A program made the translations under genes and the position numbers. A DNA stretch of 64,000 bases from Dyadobacter fanqingshengii (lineage in GTDB: Bacteria > Bacteroidota > Bacteroidia > Cytophagales > Spirosomataceae). The notes beneath the pieces were generated by a model. It was not told the origin of the DNA, ran no database searches, and saw only the letters and a program-made list of their open reading frames with translations. Every line of letters begins with the position of its first letter. The stretch's first letter is position 1. Positions 1 through 9,298 of the stretch are shown in pieces. Location: contig NZ_CP098806.1 of assembly GCF_023822005.2 (NCBI RefSeq), positions 496,001 to 560,000 of the forward strand. Reading direction: 5' to 3'.

Positions 1-969
1 GAGGGTACATTGTTCCGTGATAAAGTGGCTTTCGAATTTGATTATTTTGTAAACAATCGCTCGAATATCCTGATCCCAAAAACTGGCTCAACGCCTTCAA
101 GTGCCGGTATTGATGGAAAACTTCCTCCTCAAAACCTAGGTAAACTGCAAAATAAGGGATGGGAATTTAAAGTGAGTTACGATGGCAGCGCAGACAATTT
201 CACTTACTCAGTGAGCGTGAATGGTGGTTATGCCAAAAACCAGATCAAATACTGGGATGAAACACCGGGTGCGCCTGCTTACCAGCAGACTACCGGAATG
301 CCATATAATTCATTCCTGGCTTACCAATACGACGGTGTGTTCCGCGATCAGGGAGAAGTTGACTCCAATCCATTGGATTACAGCGGTATCACTGGTTCAA
401 TCCGTCCGGGTGACATGAAGTTCAAAGACGTGAACAATGATGGAAGAATTACTGCCGATGACAAAGTGAGATCCGAAAAAACAAACCGTCCGCAATTTAC
501 AGGCGGTGCAGCGATCAACCTGGGTTACAAAGCATTTGACCTTTCAATCCTGTTCCAGGGAGCATTGGGCGGGTTGCAATATATCGGACAAACTGAATCC
601 GGTGACATTGGTAACTACCTGCAATATGCTTACGATAACCGTTGGACTATCGACAATCCAAGTTCAACAGAGCCAAGGCTTGCAAACAGAAATAACACTT
701 ATTATACCAATTTTGATAATGCTGGTGCCAACACTTACTTCTTGAGAAGCAACAATTATTTGCGTCTTAAAAACATCGAGCTTGGCTACAACCTGCCTTC
801 TGAAATAGGAAGCAAAATCGGTTTGGGTAATTTGAGGGTGTATGTAAATGGACTTAACCTGTTCACATTCGATAAGATCAAAATCTGGGATCCGGAATCG
901 ACCAGCTCAAACGGACAATACTATCCGCAGTCGCGAGTACTTAATGCAGGTGTACGTGTAACTTTTTAA
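1..969 (+). CDS. SusC/RagA-family TonB-linked outer-membrane protein, C-terminal part (cut by left edge)
   Basis: The frame is open from base 1, so the start and the plug and N-terminal barrel lie outside the window; the TTG at position 10 is not a real start. The visible 322 residues show late-barrel features of SusC proteins: alternating amphipathic strands, a calcium-loop-like DVNNDGRITADD segment about 140 residues in, the ELGYNLP strand near the end, and a terminal aromatic residue (VRVTF) as expected for assembly by the outer-membrane Bam machinery. SusC proteins import glycans or peptides with a SusD lid, and the next gene, 9 bases downstream, is that SusD. Substrate cannot be told from this fragment. 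Confidence 0.95.
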   Translation, partial: EGTLFRDKVAFEFDYFVNNRSNILIPKTGSTPSSAGIDGKLPPQNLGKLQNKGWEFKVSYDGSADNFTYSVSVNGGYAKNQIKYWDETPGAPAYQQTTGMPYNSFLAYQYDGVFRDQGEVDSNPLDYSGITGSIRPGDMKFKDVNNDGRITADDKVRSEKTNRPQFTGGAAINLGYKAFDLSILFQGALGGLQYIGQTESGDIGNYLQYAYDNRWTIDNPSSTEPRLANRNNTYYTNFDNAGANTYFLRSNNYLRLKNIELGYNLPSEIGSKIGLGNLRVYVNGLNLFTFDKIKIWDPESTSSNGQYYPQSRVLNAGVRVTF

Positions 970-978
970 GAATTAGAA

Positions 979-2859
979 ATGAAACTGAATTATAAACATT
1001 GGATATTTTTAGCAGCACTGGGCCCGATCGGGCTGGTGTCTTGCGACACGGAATTTTTGGACGTAACGCCTCCAACTGAAATTCCGTCAGAAGAAGTTTG
1101 GAAAGAAGGTCCTTTGGCCGAAGGCTTTGTGACGGGAATTTACGCTGGTCTTCAGCAAGGCGGTTTCAGTGAGCAAATGCTTGCTTCCCTTACAGATGAA
1201 GCAGTATTTACCCATACAGGCCGGAACATTAATACGGTGAATGAAGGAAGTTTAAGTCCTTCCAACCTAGGCTGGGTAGATGATACTTACGGCTGGGGAC
1301 CCATGTATACGCGGATCCGGGCAACCAACCTGGCTATTGCGAATCTTAAGACGGCAACTTTCACCGACGAAACTTTGAAAGCGCGTCTGATGGGGGAATC
1401 TTACTTTTTGCGCGGTTATTACTATCAGCAACTTGTTCGGTACTACGGTTCTGCCCCGATTATCACGAAGGTTTATAACCTGAATGAAGATTACTCCGTG
1501 CCTCGTAACACTTACGAGGAATGCGTGACCCGTATCGTAACTGACCTTGACAGCGCTGCGCTATTGTTAAAAGGCAAAACACTTGTGAAAGGCCGTGCGA
1601 CTGAAGCCGCTGCATTGGCTTTGAAATCGAGGGTGTTGCTATATGCTGCCAGCGATCTGCATGATATACCAACTGCGAAAGCCAAATCGGCTGTGATTGC
1701 TGCGTACCCTAATCCGGAATTCCTGGGTTATGTTTCCGGTGACAGAAAAGCGCGCTGGACTGCTGCACAAGCTGCTGCAAAAGCTGCACTGACCGCAACG
1801 GATGGTGGTTATAAGCTTAACCTGACTGCTCCGGTAACTGCCGCGCAAGGAAAGACTAATTACATTTCAATTGCAATGGGCGGAGCCAGTGGTGATAAAA
1901 CCCTAGATGCTTCGGCTGCGAATGAGATCATTTTCGGACGATTTTTTACGCCTAGCCTTAGCGAAGGCGCCCGTCAGATGGGATTGAACAACGGGCCTAA
2001 CGGTTATCACAACTGGGCCGGAAACACGCCGATCGGTCTTTTGGTGGATGATTATGAATTGATGGACGGAACCCGTTTCTCTTGGACCAATCCTACGCAC
2101 AAAGCGGCACCGTACACGAACCGCGATCCACGTTTTTACGCCACCGTAATGTATGACGGTGCAAACTGGAAGCCACGTCCTTCGGATGCAAAAGATCCTG
2201 CAAATCAGATCCAGACAGGCGCTTATGACCTTTTGGATGACAAAGGAGCATTGATCAACCGCAAGGGATTGGATACACGCAGCAGCTCAATTGAAGACTG
2301 GAATGGTAGCCGCACAGGTTATTATATGCGTAAATTCATTGATCCAAACCCTGCATTGTACGACAATACAGACCGTCAGGACATTCCCTGGCCGTTCCTT
2401 CGCACAACCGAAGTTGTGTTCAACTATGTTGAAGCGAGCATTGAGGTTGGTCAGGAAGCAGAAGCATTGTTATGGCTGAACAGGATTCGTTTCCGTGCGG
2501 GTATGCCTGCATTGAAAGTGACTGGCGCGGCTTTGAAAGAAGCTTACCGCCACGAAAAACGCATTGAAATGGCTTACGAAGAACAACGTTACCATGATGC
2601 ACGTCGCTGGATGATCGCCAAAGAAACATTGGGCCGTCCATTGGAGTATATCAATGTGTTGGGCAAATTCAAGGCTGGTAAGTCTATGAGAGAGCCATAT
2701 CATTACGATACAGACATTTATACTTACACCTATACGCCGGTTGTCGAGAAATCGCACGAAAACCGGACGTGGGTTGATAAGATGTATTTCCGTCCTTTCA
2801 GCCGTGACGAGATCAACCGTAACGCGAAACTGGTTCAAAACCCGGGTTACGATAAGTAA
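979..2859 (+). CDS. SusD/RagB-family nutrient-binding outer-membrane lipoprotein
   Basis: 626 residues, a normal SusD length. The N-terminus is a lipoprotein signal with lipobox LVSC (Cys23), so the mature protein should be lipid-anchored at the outer-membrane surface. SusD family marks are the early FLDVTPPTEIPSEEVW segment, TPR-like helices rich in Ala (residues about 130-220) and a late RHEKRIEMAYEEQRYHDARRW region typical of RagB/SusD C-terminal domains. It starts 9 bases after the SusC stop and is followed by a strong terminator, so the two form the end of one operon. No degradative enzyme follows, so the substrate is unknown. Confidence 0.96.
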   Translation: MKLNYKHWIFLAALGPIGLVSCDTEFLDVTPPTEIPSEEVWKEGPLAEGFVTGIYAGLQQGGFSEQMLASLTDEAVFTHTGRNINTVNEGSLSPSNLGWVDDTYGWGPMYTRIRATNLAIANLKTATFTDETLKARLMGESYFLRGYYYQQLVRYYGSAPIITKVYNLNEDYSVPRNTYEECVTRIVTDLDSAALLLKGKTLVKGRATEAAALALKSRVLLYAASDLHDIPTAKAKSAVIAAYPNPEFLGYVSGDRKARWTAAQAAAKAALTATDGGYKLNLTAPVTAAQGKTNYISIAMGGASGDKTLDASAANEIIFGRFFTPSLSEGARQMGLNNGPNGYHNWAGNTPIGLLVDDYELMDGTRFSWTNPTHKAAPYTNRDPRFYATVMYDGANWKPRPSDAKDPANQIQTGAYDLLDDKGALINRKGLDTRSSSIEDWNGSRTGYYMRKFIDPNPALYDNTDRQDIPWPFLRTTEVVFNYVEASIEVGQEAEALLWLNRIRFRAGMPALKVTGAALKEAYRHEKRIEMAYEEQRYHDARRWMIAKETLGRPLEYINVLGKFKAGKSMREPYHYDTDIYTYTYTPVVEKSHENRTWVDKMYFRPFSRDEINRNAKLVQNPGYDK

Positions 2860-2879
2860 CTGTTTGAGAATGCAATGTA

Positions 2880-2918
2880 GAAGCCACGTTCCGTTTGGAA
2901 CGTGGCTTCGTCTTTTTT
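2880..2918 (+). terminator. Rho-independent terminator of the susC/susD operon
   Basis: A perfect 13-bp stem (2880-2892 with 2897-2909) closes a GTTT loop and is followed by GTCTTTTTT. It lies 20 bases after the SusD stop. Confidence 0.93.
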
Positions 2919-2985
2919 ACGGCAGGCATAATTTTAGCTTAATGACAGAGACTCCGACCCAGGCGTCAGTTGGCTATTGACTATC

Positions 2986-3330
2986 ATGAAAAAAAGACAG
3001 ATGTTTTTCGAAATGGGACTTTTACTTATCTCGATTCTATACGGATTTGGCGTGATCGGTTCCATGTATCGTGGCGGAGGCATAAGCAAGGCAAATATTG
3101 TGAAAAAGGCAACTGTGGTCGAGCTCGAAAAGCGCGTGCAGCTGCGGCCGGAGGATCTGCCAGAAAAAGTGAGAAATGCATTGAACAGCAAATCCTATGC
3201 AGGATGGACAATTTCAGATGCATACCTGGTCATAGCGGACGACGGCGGTGAGTATTATGAACTGGTTGTTCGCAAGGCCGATGAGCAATCGCGCATGAAG
3301 GTTAACAAGAATGGTCAGGTGCTTAATTGA
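2986..3330 (+). CDS. Small membrane-anchored protein with PepSY-like domain
   Basis: 114 residues from the ATG at 2986; an in-frame TTG nine bases upstream is possible but less likely. One hydrophobic segment (about residues 7-25) should anchor it or act as an uncleaved signal. The C-terminal 60 residues (PEDLPEKVRNAL, then Y-x-GW-x-I-x-DAYLV, then YYELVV, K-x-NKNGQVL) match the shape of the small PepSY-like domains of exported Bacteroidota proteins. The next gene carries the same domain (PEDLPEGIKKTI, FSGWTVKKAFLI, YYELQV, KLDKDG), so the two are tandem paralogues. Function unknown. Confidence 0.7.
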   Translation: MKKRQMFFEMGLLLISILYGFGVIGSMYRGGGISKANIVKKATVVELEKRVQLRPEDLPEKVRNALNSKSYAGWTISDAYLVIADDGGEYYELVVRKADEQSRMKVNKNGQVLN

Positions 3331-3514
3331 TGTGGTCTTGAAGACTAATCCCACAAAACGTGGATTTCGTTCAGCACAATCACACCATTCGAAATTCGTA
3401 TAAGTAACTGATTATTAGTAATTTAGATATTTTGGCATAATGATGTTAGTTAATCATGCAACAGTGCGAATGCACAGAATCGCAAAATAAAACAAGTTCA
3501 AAAGAACCTACATT

Positions 3515-3856
3515 ATGAAAAAGCTAATAGTATCGGCATTTGCCTTAGGACTTATCTCTTTCGCTTCTGTTCAGGCCACGGCGCAGACAGCAGAGTCGGC
3601 TCAAACGGAAACGAAGCAAGAGACGACTACAAAGACCACTACGACTACCAAAGAAGATAAAGTGGCAGTAAAACCGGAAGATCTTCCAGAGGGGATTAAA
3701 AAAACGATCAAAGGTGAGGAGTTTTCAGGTTGGACAGTGAAGAAGGCCTTTTTGATAAAAGAAGGCGACAAGACTCCATATTACGAATTGCAAGTAGCCA
3801 AAGGCGGTGAAAGTGCCAGGGTGAAATTAGATAAAGACGGAAATAATGTGGGATAG
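3515..3856 (+). CDS. Exported small protein with PepSY-like domain, paralogue of the gene before
   Basis: 113 residues with a clear cleavable signal peptide (MKK, hydrophobic core, then ATAQT at about residue 24), a Thr/Glu/Lys-rich linker (residues 25-50) and a C-terminal PepSY-like module. The upstream 184 bases separate it from its paralogue, so it probably has its own promoter. PepSY-like proteins of this size are periplasmic and often stress-induced in Bacteroidota (family knowledge); no specific role can be read here. A terminator follows 25 bases after the stop. Confidence 0.8.
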   Translation: MKKLIVSAFALGLISFASVQATAQTAESAQTETKQETTTKTTTTTKEDKVAVKPEDLPEGIKKTIKGEEFSGWTVKKAFLIKEGDKTPYYELQVAKGGESARVKLDKDGNNVG

Positions 3857-3881
3857 AGTATAGTTTTTTCCACAATTTTAA

Positions 3882-3914
3882 AAAACAGCCGGGAAAGTTT
3901 CCGGCTGTTTTGTT
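3882..3914 (+). terminator. Rho-independent terminator
   Basis: An inverted repeat with AAACAGCCGG paired to CCGGCTGTTT, followed by TGTTTTG, just downstream of the small exported protein gene. Confidence 0.88.
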
Positions 3915-4055
3915 TTGTATAAGAAACGGTTATCCTTTCAATAATCCCTGATCCTGCCTTTCGCTATTTTACATTGGCCGTAGAATAAATGATGATCTGC
4001 CTATCCGGATCAGCGATGTTTCTTTGCTTCTACACTTAAATCAAAGCACATCCAA

Positions 4056-4418
4056 ATGGCTAATTTAAAAACACTACTCGACCAATGGTCGGTAAAAGAC
4101 CTGGAAGACAATTCATCCATTAACGTTGTCGTGGAAAGCTGCACCGAGCTCGGCAATAGCGGCGTGCCGGGACTTCAGATCACGAGCATGGGAAGCATCG
4201 TTACATATGAGCCCAACGTTGTGGAACAATGGGCATACAAAGCCGGAAAGCAGAATGCGGAAGAATATTTCCTGGAAGACAAGTCCTGGACCTTTCACGA
4301 AGACCAGTATATCAAACATTATCTCGTATTGGGAAGTCCTTTGAAAGCGCGCGTCATAGTAAAAACGCGCAGCTCGAAACCCATTACCAAGGACTATGAT
4401 CTTCCGTTTGCGGTTTAA
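4056..4418 (+). CDS. Hypothetical cytoplasmic protein, 120 aa
   Basis: No signal peptide or membrane segment. The sequence is mixed alpha/beta in character, with a short N-terminal helix (NLKTLLDQW) and several predicted strands (VVVES, LQITS, HYLVLG, ARVIVKT). It ends in the hydrophobic DLPFAV. Codon use resembles its neighbours. I do not recognise a family. It stands alone between two terminators, so it is probably a single-gene transcript. Confidence 0.7.
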   Translation: MANLKTLLDQWSVKDLEDNSSINVVVESCTELGNSGVPGLQITSMGSIVTYEPNVVEQWAYKAGKQNAEEYFLEDKSWTFHEDQYIKHYLVLGSPLKARVIVKTRSSKPITKDYDLPFAV

Positions 4419-4504
4419 AACAGTTCTATAATTTTTTCAACTTTTGTTACAACCTTTTTCAGACCAGGTGTTTCTTTTATTTGTATTTAAAAAGCACTAT
4501 TAGC

Positions 4505-4930
4505 ATGAAACGAACAATCTTATTTGCACTGATCTGGGTAGCCGCAATGGCCTGTGACCAGAAACAGGATGCAACACCACAACCTGAACTGAAAGCAACC
4601 AGCGTGCCTTATCGCCAGCAAACTACAATCGCGGCATCGGGTGCTGACCTTAAAGTTGACCTCCGCGAAGTAAACGACAGCCGCTGCCCAAAAGATGTGG
4701 TTTGCATTCAAATGGGAAGTGCAAAAATCAAATTCAATGTATCCGATTCAAAAAATACAACAGAAGTGGAAGTTGAGTTCAAAGGCGATAGCAAAGCAGA
4801 TTTCCAGACATTCACATTAAGCGGTCAGAATTATGTGTTGAAAGTGAGTGAATTGCAACCTTACCCGATTAGCACGCAAACACCTAAAATCGAGGATTAT
4901 AAGGTAAATGTTACAATTGAGAAAAAATAG
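4505..4930 (+). CDS. Putative lipoprotein, 141 aa
   Basis: The ATG at 4505 is chosen over one 24 bases upstream because it puts MKR directly before the hydrophobic core and lipobox VAAMAC (Cys17). The rest is beta-rich, with a Cys pair in SRCPKDVVC that could form a periplasmic disulfide. Small proteins of this type occur in Cytophagales, but I cannot name a function. A terminator follows 28 bases after the stop. Confidence 0.78.
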   Translation: MKRTILFALIWVAAMACDQKQDATPQPELKATSVPYRQQTTIAASGADLKVDLREVNDSRCPKDVVCIQMGSAKIKFNVSDSKNTTEVEVEFKGDSKADFQTFTLSGQNYVLKVSELQPYPISTQTPKIEDYKVNVTIEKK

Positions 4931-4957
4931 TTGATTAAGTTTTGGTGTGAAAATGAT

Positions 4958-4992
4958 GAAGGAGCCTGGCCGCTGGTCGGGCTCCTTTTTTT
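4958..4992 (+). terminator. Rho-independent terminator
   Basis: AAGGAGCC pairs with GGGCTCCTT (one base offset) around a GC-rich loop, followed by a run of seven T. Confidence 0.88.
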
Positions 4993-5064
4993 GATGCCGG
5001 GCGTAGTTTTGGGATTGTTGCGTAAATTGGGGCAAGAAAATTTCCAGAATCCTACCCAATAAAT

Positions 5065-5997
5065 ATGGAACATTTTATTTCCCGTCGTGATATTATCAAA
5101 AGTATGGGTGTCTCCGGCTGTGCAATGCTGCTGAACCCATTGTTGTCCCATGCAAAAACCAATCAGAAAATGATGTTACAAAGGGCCATTCCGGCAAGTG
5201 GAGAAAAAATCCCGGTTATAGGGCTTGGTTCCTGGCAACAATTTGACGTAGGCCAGACTGCGGCGGAAAGGACTCCATTAAAAGAAGTTTTGAAAAAAAT
5301 GGAGGAGTTGGGCGGCAAGCTCATTGACGCCTCGCCCATGTATGGCAGGTCGGAAGAAGTGATTGGAGAACTGACAACAGAACTGAAAAACAATGACCGG
5401 TTTTTCTTCGCGACGAAAGTCTGGACAACAGGAAAGCAGGAGGGGATTGATCAGATGAATGATTCATTCAAAAAAATGGGCCGTAAAAAGATGGATCTGA
5501 TGCAAGTCCACAATTTGCAGGATTGGCAAACCCACCTTAAAACATTAAAAGACTGGAAAGCGCAGGGTAAAGTAAAATACATTGGTGTCACACATTACAC
5601 AGATTCCGCACATTCGCGCCTGGAACAGATTGTGAAATCAAAAGAAATTGATTTTGTTCAGTTCAACTATTCGATCCGGTCACGCAATGCAGATAAGAGT
5701 TTGCTGAATGCGGCGAAAGACAGTGGCGTGGCGGTGATCATCAACGAGCCGTTTGAGCAGGGCGCATTATTCAGAGCTGTGAAAGGCAAGGAACTTCCGG
5801 CTTTTGCAGCCGACTATGGCATTAGCAGTTGGGCCCAGTATTTTTTGAAATACATTATAAGCCACGAAGCTGTCACTTGCGCCATTCCGGGAACATCGGA
5901 TGTAAAACATTTGGTCGATAATCTGGGCGCTGGCCTGGGCAAACTTCCGGATGCAGCCGGGCGCAAAAAAATGGTTGAATGGATAGACAAAATTTAG
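5065..5997 (+). CDS. Tat-exported aldo/keto reductase
   Basis: 310 residues. The N-terminus carries a twin-arginine motif (SRRDIIKS, residues 6-13) and a hydrophobic stretch ending near HAK, so it is probably exported folded. The aldo/keto reductase fold is evident: GLGSW (residues 53-57), and the catalytic tetrad Asp88 (LIDAS), Tyr93 (MYGR), Lys118 (FATKVW) and His149 (QVHN). These enzymes reduce carbonyls with NADPH; an exported form with nicotinamide cofactor is unusual and relies on loading before Tat transport. It sits alone, convergent with the molybdenum hydroxylase operon. Substrate unknown. Confidence 0.9.
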   Translation: MEHFISRRDIIKSMGVSGCAMLLNPLLSHAKTNQKMMLQRAIPASGEKIPVIGLGSWQQFDVGQTAAERTPLKEVLKKMEELGGKLIDASPMYGRSEEVIGELTTELKNNDRFFFATKVWTTGKQEGIDQMNDSFKKMGRKKMDLMQVHNLQDWQTHLKTLKDWKAQGKVKYIGVTHYTDSAHSRLEQIVKSKEIDFVQFNYSIRSRNADKSLLNAAKDSGVAVIINEPFEQGALFRAVKGKELPAFAADYGISSWAQYFLKYIISHEAVTCAIPGTSDVKHLVDNLGAGLGKLPDAAGRKKMVEWIDKI

Positions 5998-6047
5998 AAA
6001 CCTTGTGACAAGCAATCGTCATAAGGTTTCTAAACGAATTGTCAGCC

Positions 6048-8306
6048 TTAAACCGCAACCTGGTTCTTGTCATCTTCGGCAATTTGAAGCACTTTATCCA
6101 TCGTGATCGGCAAATTTCGCACGCGTACGCCCGTTGCGTGAAAAACAGCATTGGCAATAGCACCCGCCACACCAATTATCCCGATCTCACCGACGCCTTT
6201 CACGCCCAACGGGTTCACGATATCATCTTTTTCCTCCACAAAAATCACCTCAATATCATTAATATCCTTATTCACAGGCACATGATATTCGGATAAATTG
6301 TGGTTCATGAACCGTCCATATTGATGGTCCATTTTGCTTTCTTCTTTCAACGCTTTACTGATTCCCCACACAACTCCACCTAAAATCTGACTTCTGGCTG
6401 TTTTTGGGTTCAAAATCTTCCCTGCCGCCACCGCGCAGACCACGCGCGTCACACGCACAATACCCAGATCTTCATCCACTTTTACCTCCGCGAAAACTGC
6501 CGCGTGGGAATTGAATGTGTATTTCATTTTATTGAGCGGATTTGGTCCGCTGGTGGATGTTTCCTCAATACTATTCACACCCGCCAGTCGCATCAGATTG
6601 ACAATTGAAATGTTTCTAGAACTGTCGTTTACATCCGAAATGTAACCCGAATCAAAAGAGAGATCGTGTTTGTCCGCACGATAAAATGGTGAACCTTCGG
6701 TTTTGACCGCCATTTTAGTCAGTTTCTTTTTCACATCTTCGCAAACACCTTTCACCGCAGAGCCTACCGAAGCGGCAGTCCACGAACCGCCTTCCAAGGG
6801 CGCAATGGGCATATTTGTATCACCTAATTTGAATGTGACATCATCAATCTTTAATCCCAGACTTTCTGCTGCAATCTGTGTCATAATGGTGTAAGTGCCC
6901 GTTCCAATGTCGGAGGTTCCGCTACTTATAACCAACTTTCCATCAATGGACAGCAGTGCTTTTGCCCTGGACGGCATCTGAAAGGCATCCCAGGCAGCCG
7001 TAGCAACGCCCCACCCAATGAGCTGATTGCCTTCCCGCATGGATCGGGGTTCAACATTCCGTTTGGTCCAGCCAAATTTTTCCGCACCTTCGCGATAGCA
7101 TGCAATCAGTTCTTTACTCGAAAACGGCTTGCCTTCCGTTTGATCCTCATCCGCATAATTCTTCAATCTGAAAATCAGCGGATCCATTTTTAGCTCATAA
7201 GCCAGCTCGTCCATCGCACTTTCCATCGCATGCGCACCCGTAACGGCCCCCGGCGCACGCATATCCACAGGTGTGTACATATCCAGGCCTACAAGGTCAT
7301 ATTTCAGTTTTACATGATCACAATTATACATGGTCCCGGACCAGTTAACGATGATTTCGGTATAATTTTCAAAACGCGAAGTCTCAGAGAACGCCTCATG
7401 TTTAATGGATTCCAATGTGCCGTCCGCAGAAGCACTCAGCGCAACGTTCTGCGTGGTAACAGGCCTGTGCCCGAAGGTGAACATCTGCTGCCTGGTTAAT
7501 CCCACCTTTACGGGCCTTTTCAATTCCAAGGCTGCGAGTACAGCCATAAAAAGTTGATATTGAGGTCTTAATCCCGAACCGAAAGCGCCGCCAACATACG
7601 GAGAAATGATCCGCACATCCTTGTAGGCAAGTCCAAACACGTTACCAATGTAAAACTGGCAATTGGAAACACCCTGCGTTTTATCATAAACTGTGAGCTT
7701 TCCGTTCTCCCAGATGGCCGTTGTAGAAAACAGCTCCATGGGGTTGTGATGCTCCGCGCCGTGCTGGTAGGAGCTGGACATTTTGAATTCCGCCTGCTCG
7801 TAGGCATCTTCCGCATCACCACGCGACTTTGGCTGCACAAAACCGATTTTACCCGAAGGTGCTTTATATGATTTACCTAAGTTTTTAATCAGATCCGTTG
7901 TGAAAGCTTCTTCCTGATATGCAATTTCAATGAGCGAGGACGCATATCTGGCCAGTTCAAAAGTTTCGGCTATGACCAACGCAACCGGCTGGCCGCTGTA
8001 AACGATCTTGTCATCATGCAAAGGCCGGAATGGCGAACCCGTTGGCGCATCCATATCCTTGTATTTAATGCTAAACCAAGGCAAACCCGACACATTTTCA
8101 TGCGTAAACACCTGCAAAACGCCTTTCTGCGCCATGGCTTGCGATGTGTCAATGCTTATCATCTTACCTTTTGCAATGCTGCTCGACACAATGTAGCCGT
8201 AAAGCGTGCCCTCGACTTTGAAATCAGCGGAGTATTTCGCAGTCCCGGTAACCTTAGCCAATCCATCCACCCGGCTAACGGGCTTCCCTATATATTGCGT
8301 TTTCAT
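6048..8306 (-). CDS. Molybdenum hydroxylase large subunit, xanthine dehydrogenase family (PaoC/YagR-like)
   Basis: 752 residues, the normal length for a separate molybdopterin subunit. It contains the aldehyde-oxidase/xanthine-dehydrogenase N-terminal a/b hammerhead, the GGAFGSGL cofactor motif (about residue 240) and the C-terminal GVGEIG motif with catalytic Glu707. The family hydroxylates aldehydes or N-heterocycles using a Mo-MCD or Mo-MPT cofactor and water. The start overlaps the stop of the FAD subunit by 4 bases (ATGA), so translation is coupled. No Tat signal is seen on any subunit, so the complex should be cytoplasmic. No XdhC/PaoD-type cofactor-insertion chaperone is in the window. 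Confidence 0.95.
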   Translation of the reverse strand: MKTQYIGKPVSRVDGLAKVTGTAKYSADFKVEGTLYGYIVSSSIAKGKMISIDTSQAMAQKGVLQVFTHENVSGLPWFSIKYKDMDAPTGSPFRPLHDDKIVYSGQPVALVIAETFELARYASSLIEIAYQEEAFTTDLIKNLGKSYKAPSGKIGFVQPKSRGDAEDAYEQAEFKMSSSYQHGAEHHNPMELFSTTAIWENGKLTVYDKTQGVSNCQFYIGNVFGLAYKDVRIISPYVGGAFGSGLRPQYQLFMAVLAALELKRPVKVGLTRQQMFTFGHRPVTTQNVALSASADGTLESIKHEAFSETSRFENYTEIIVNWSGTMYNCDHVKLKYDLVGLDMYTPVDMRAPGAVTGAHAMESAMDELAYELKMDPLIFRLKNYADEDQTEGKPFSSKELIACYREGAEKFGWTKRNVEPRSMREGNQLIGWGVATAAWDAFQMPSRAKALLSIDGKLVISSGTSDIGTGTYTIMTQIAAESLGLKIDDVTFKLGDTNMPIAPLEGGSWTAASVGSAVKGVCEDVKKKLTKMAVKTEGSPFYRADKHDLSFDSGYISDVNDSSRNISIVNLMRLAGVNSIEETSTSGPNPLNKMKYTFNSHAAVFAEVKVDEDLGIVRVTRVVCAVAAGKILNPKTARSQILGGVVWGISKALKEESKMDHQYGRFMNHNLSEYHVPVNKDINDIEVIFVEEKDDIVNPLGVKGVGEIGIIGVAGAIANAVFHATGVRVRNLPITMDKVLQIAEDDKNQVAV

Positions 8307-9298
8307 AAATTTTCACCTGATTTAAGCGCCTCATTCAAAGCACGGACAATGGCTCTTTTAGCCAACTCAATTTTAAAAGTGTTACCACCAAACCCGATCG
8401 CGCCGGCCAGCATTGTTTCGGCCAGTTCCCGGAAATTTTCAGTTGAAGCAGCCTTCCCAATGTAACTTTCCTCCACGTCCCGGCGGCGCCATGGCTTATG
8501 CGCCACACCGCCCATGGCAACCCGGATGTCTTTGATCACATCACCTTCCAGTTCCAATGCGGCAGCAACCGAAACCAATGCAAACGCATAAGACTGACGG
8601 TCGCGGACTTTCAGGTAGAAAACATTTTTGGTAAAATTACTCGGCGGAAGATCAATAGAAGTGACGAGTTCTCCCGGGTTGATGTTGTTATCCAAATGAG
8701 GCGTATTCTCCGGCAAACGGTGAAAATCGGCAAATTCCAGCGTTCTGTTACCGTTGGGGCCGGTGACATTTACCTTCGCATCCAATGCTGCGAGCGCAAC
8801 GCACATATCCGACGGGTGTGTAGCAATACAATGTTCACTTGTTCCTAAAATGGCGTGAATGCGGTTAATCCCGTTTATCGCGGAACATCCTGACCCGGGC
8901 TCGCGCTTGTTGCAGGCAGTGGCGGTGTCGTAAAAATAATAGCAGCGCGTGCGTTGGAACAGGTTTCCACCATTGGTCGCCATATTGCGCAATTGTGGAG
9001 ATGCGCCTGCAAGAATAGCTTTTGCGAGAAGCGGATAGCGTTGCTCAACCAGCTCGTTCCAGGCCGTGTCTGCATTGGTCGCCAGTGCGCCGAGGGTCAG
9101 TCCGCCTTCTTCATTTTCTGTAATATCCGCCAGATCCAGCCGGTTAATGTCCGTCAAATGATCCGGTTTCATCACATTCTCCTTCATCAGATCCAGCAAA
9201 TTGGTGCCGCCGGCAATGAATCTGGCATCTTCATGCTCCTGAATGTCCGCCACAGCTTCTGCGACGTCATAGGCTTTGTTGTATGAAAAACTGTTCAT
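8303..9298 (-). CDS. FAD-binding subunit of molybdenum hydroxylase (PaoB/YagS-like, with extra Cys cluster)
   Basis: 331 residues of the CO-dehydrogenase/xanthine-dehydrogenase medium subunit family: FAD-binding IAGGTNLLDLM (residues 28-38) and the ATNGGNLFQRTRC segment. Four cysteines, 119, 129, 138 and 157 (the middle two in ACNKREPGSGC), sit in an insertion like that of E. coli PaoB, where such cysteines hold a [4Fe-4S] cluster (family knowledge). This points to an aldehyde oxidoreductase of PaoABC type rather than classic xanthine dehydrogenase. It overlaps both neighbours by 4 bases. Confidence 0.95.
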   Translation of the reverse strand: MNSFSYNKAYDVAEAVADIQEHEDARFIAGGTNLLDLMKENVMKPDHLTDINRLDLADITENEEGGLTLGALATNADTAWNELVEQRYPLLAKAILAGASPQLRNMATNGGNLFQRTRCYYFYDTATACNKREPGSGCSAINGINRIHAILGTSEHCIATHPSDMCVALAALDAKVNVTGPNGNRTLEFADFHRLPENTPHLDNNINPGELVTSIDLPPSNFTKNVFYLKVRDRQSYAFALVSVAAALELEGDVIKDIRVAMGGVAHKPWRRRDVEESYIGKAASTENFRELAETMLAGAIGFGGNTFKIELAKRAIVRALNEALKSGENL

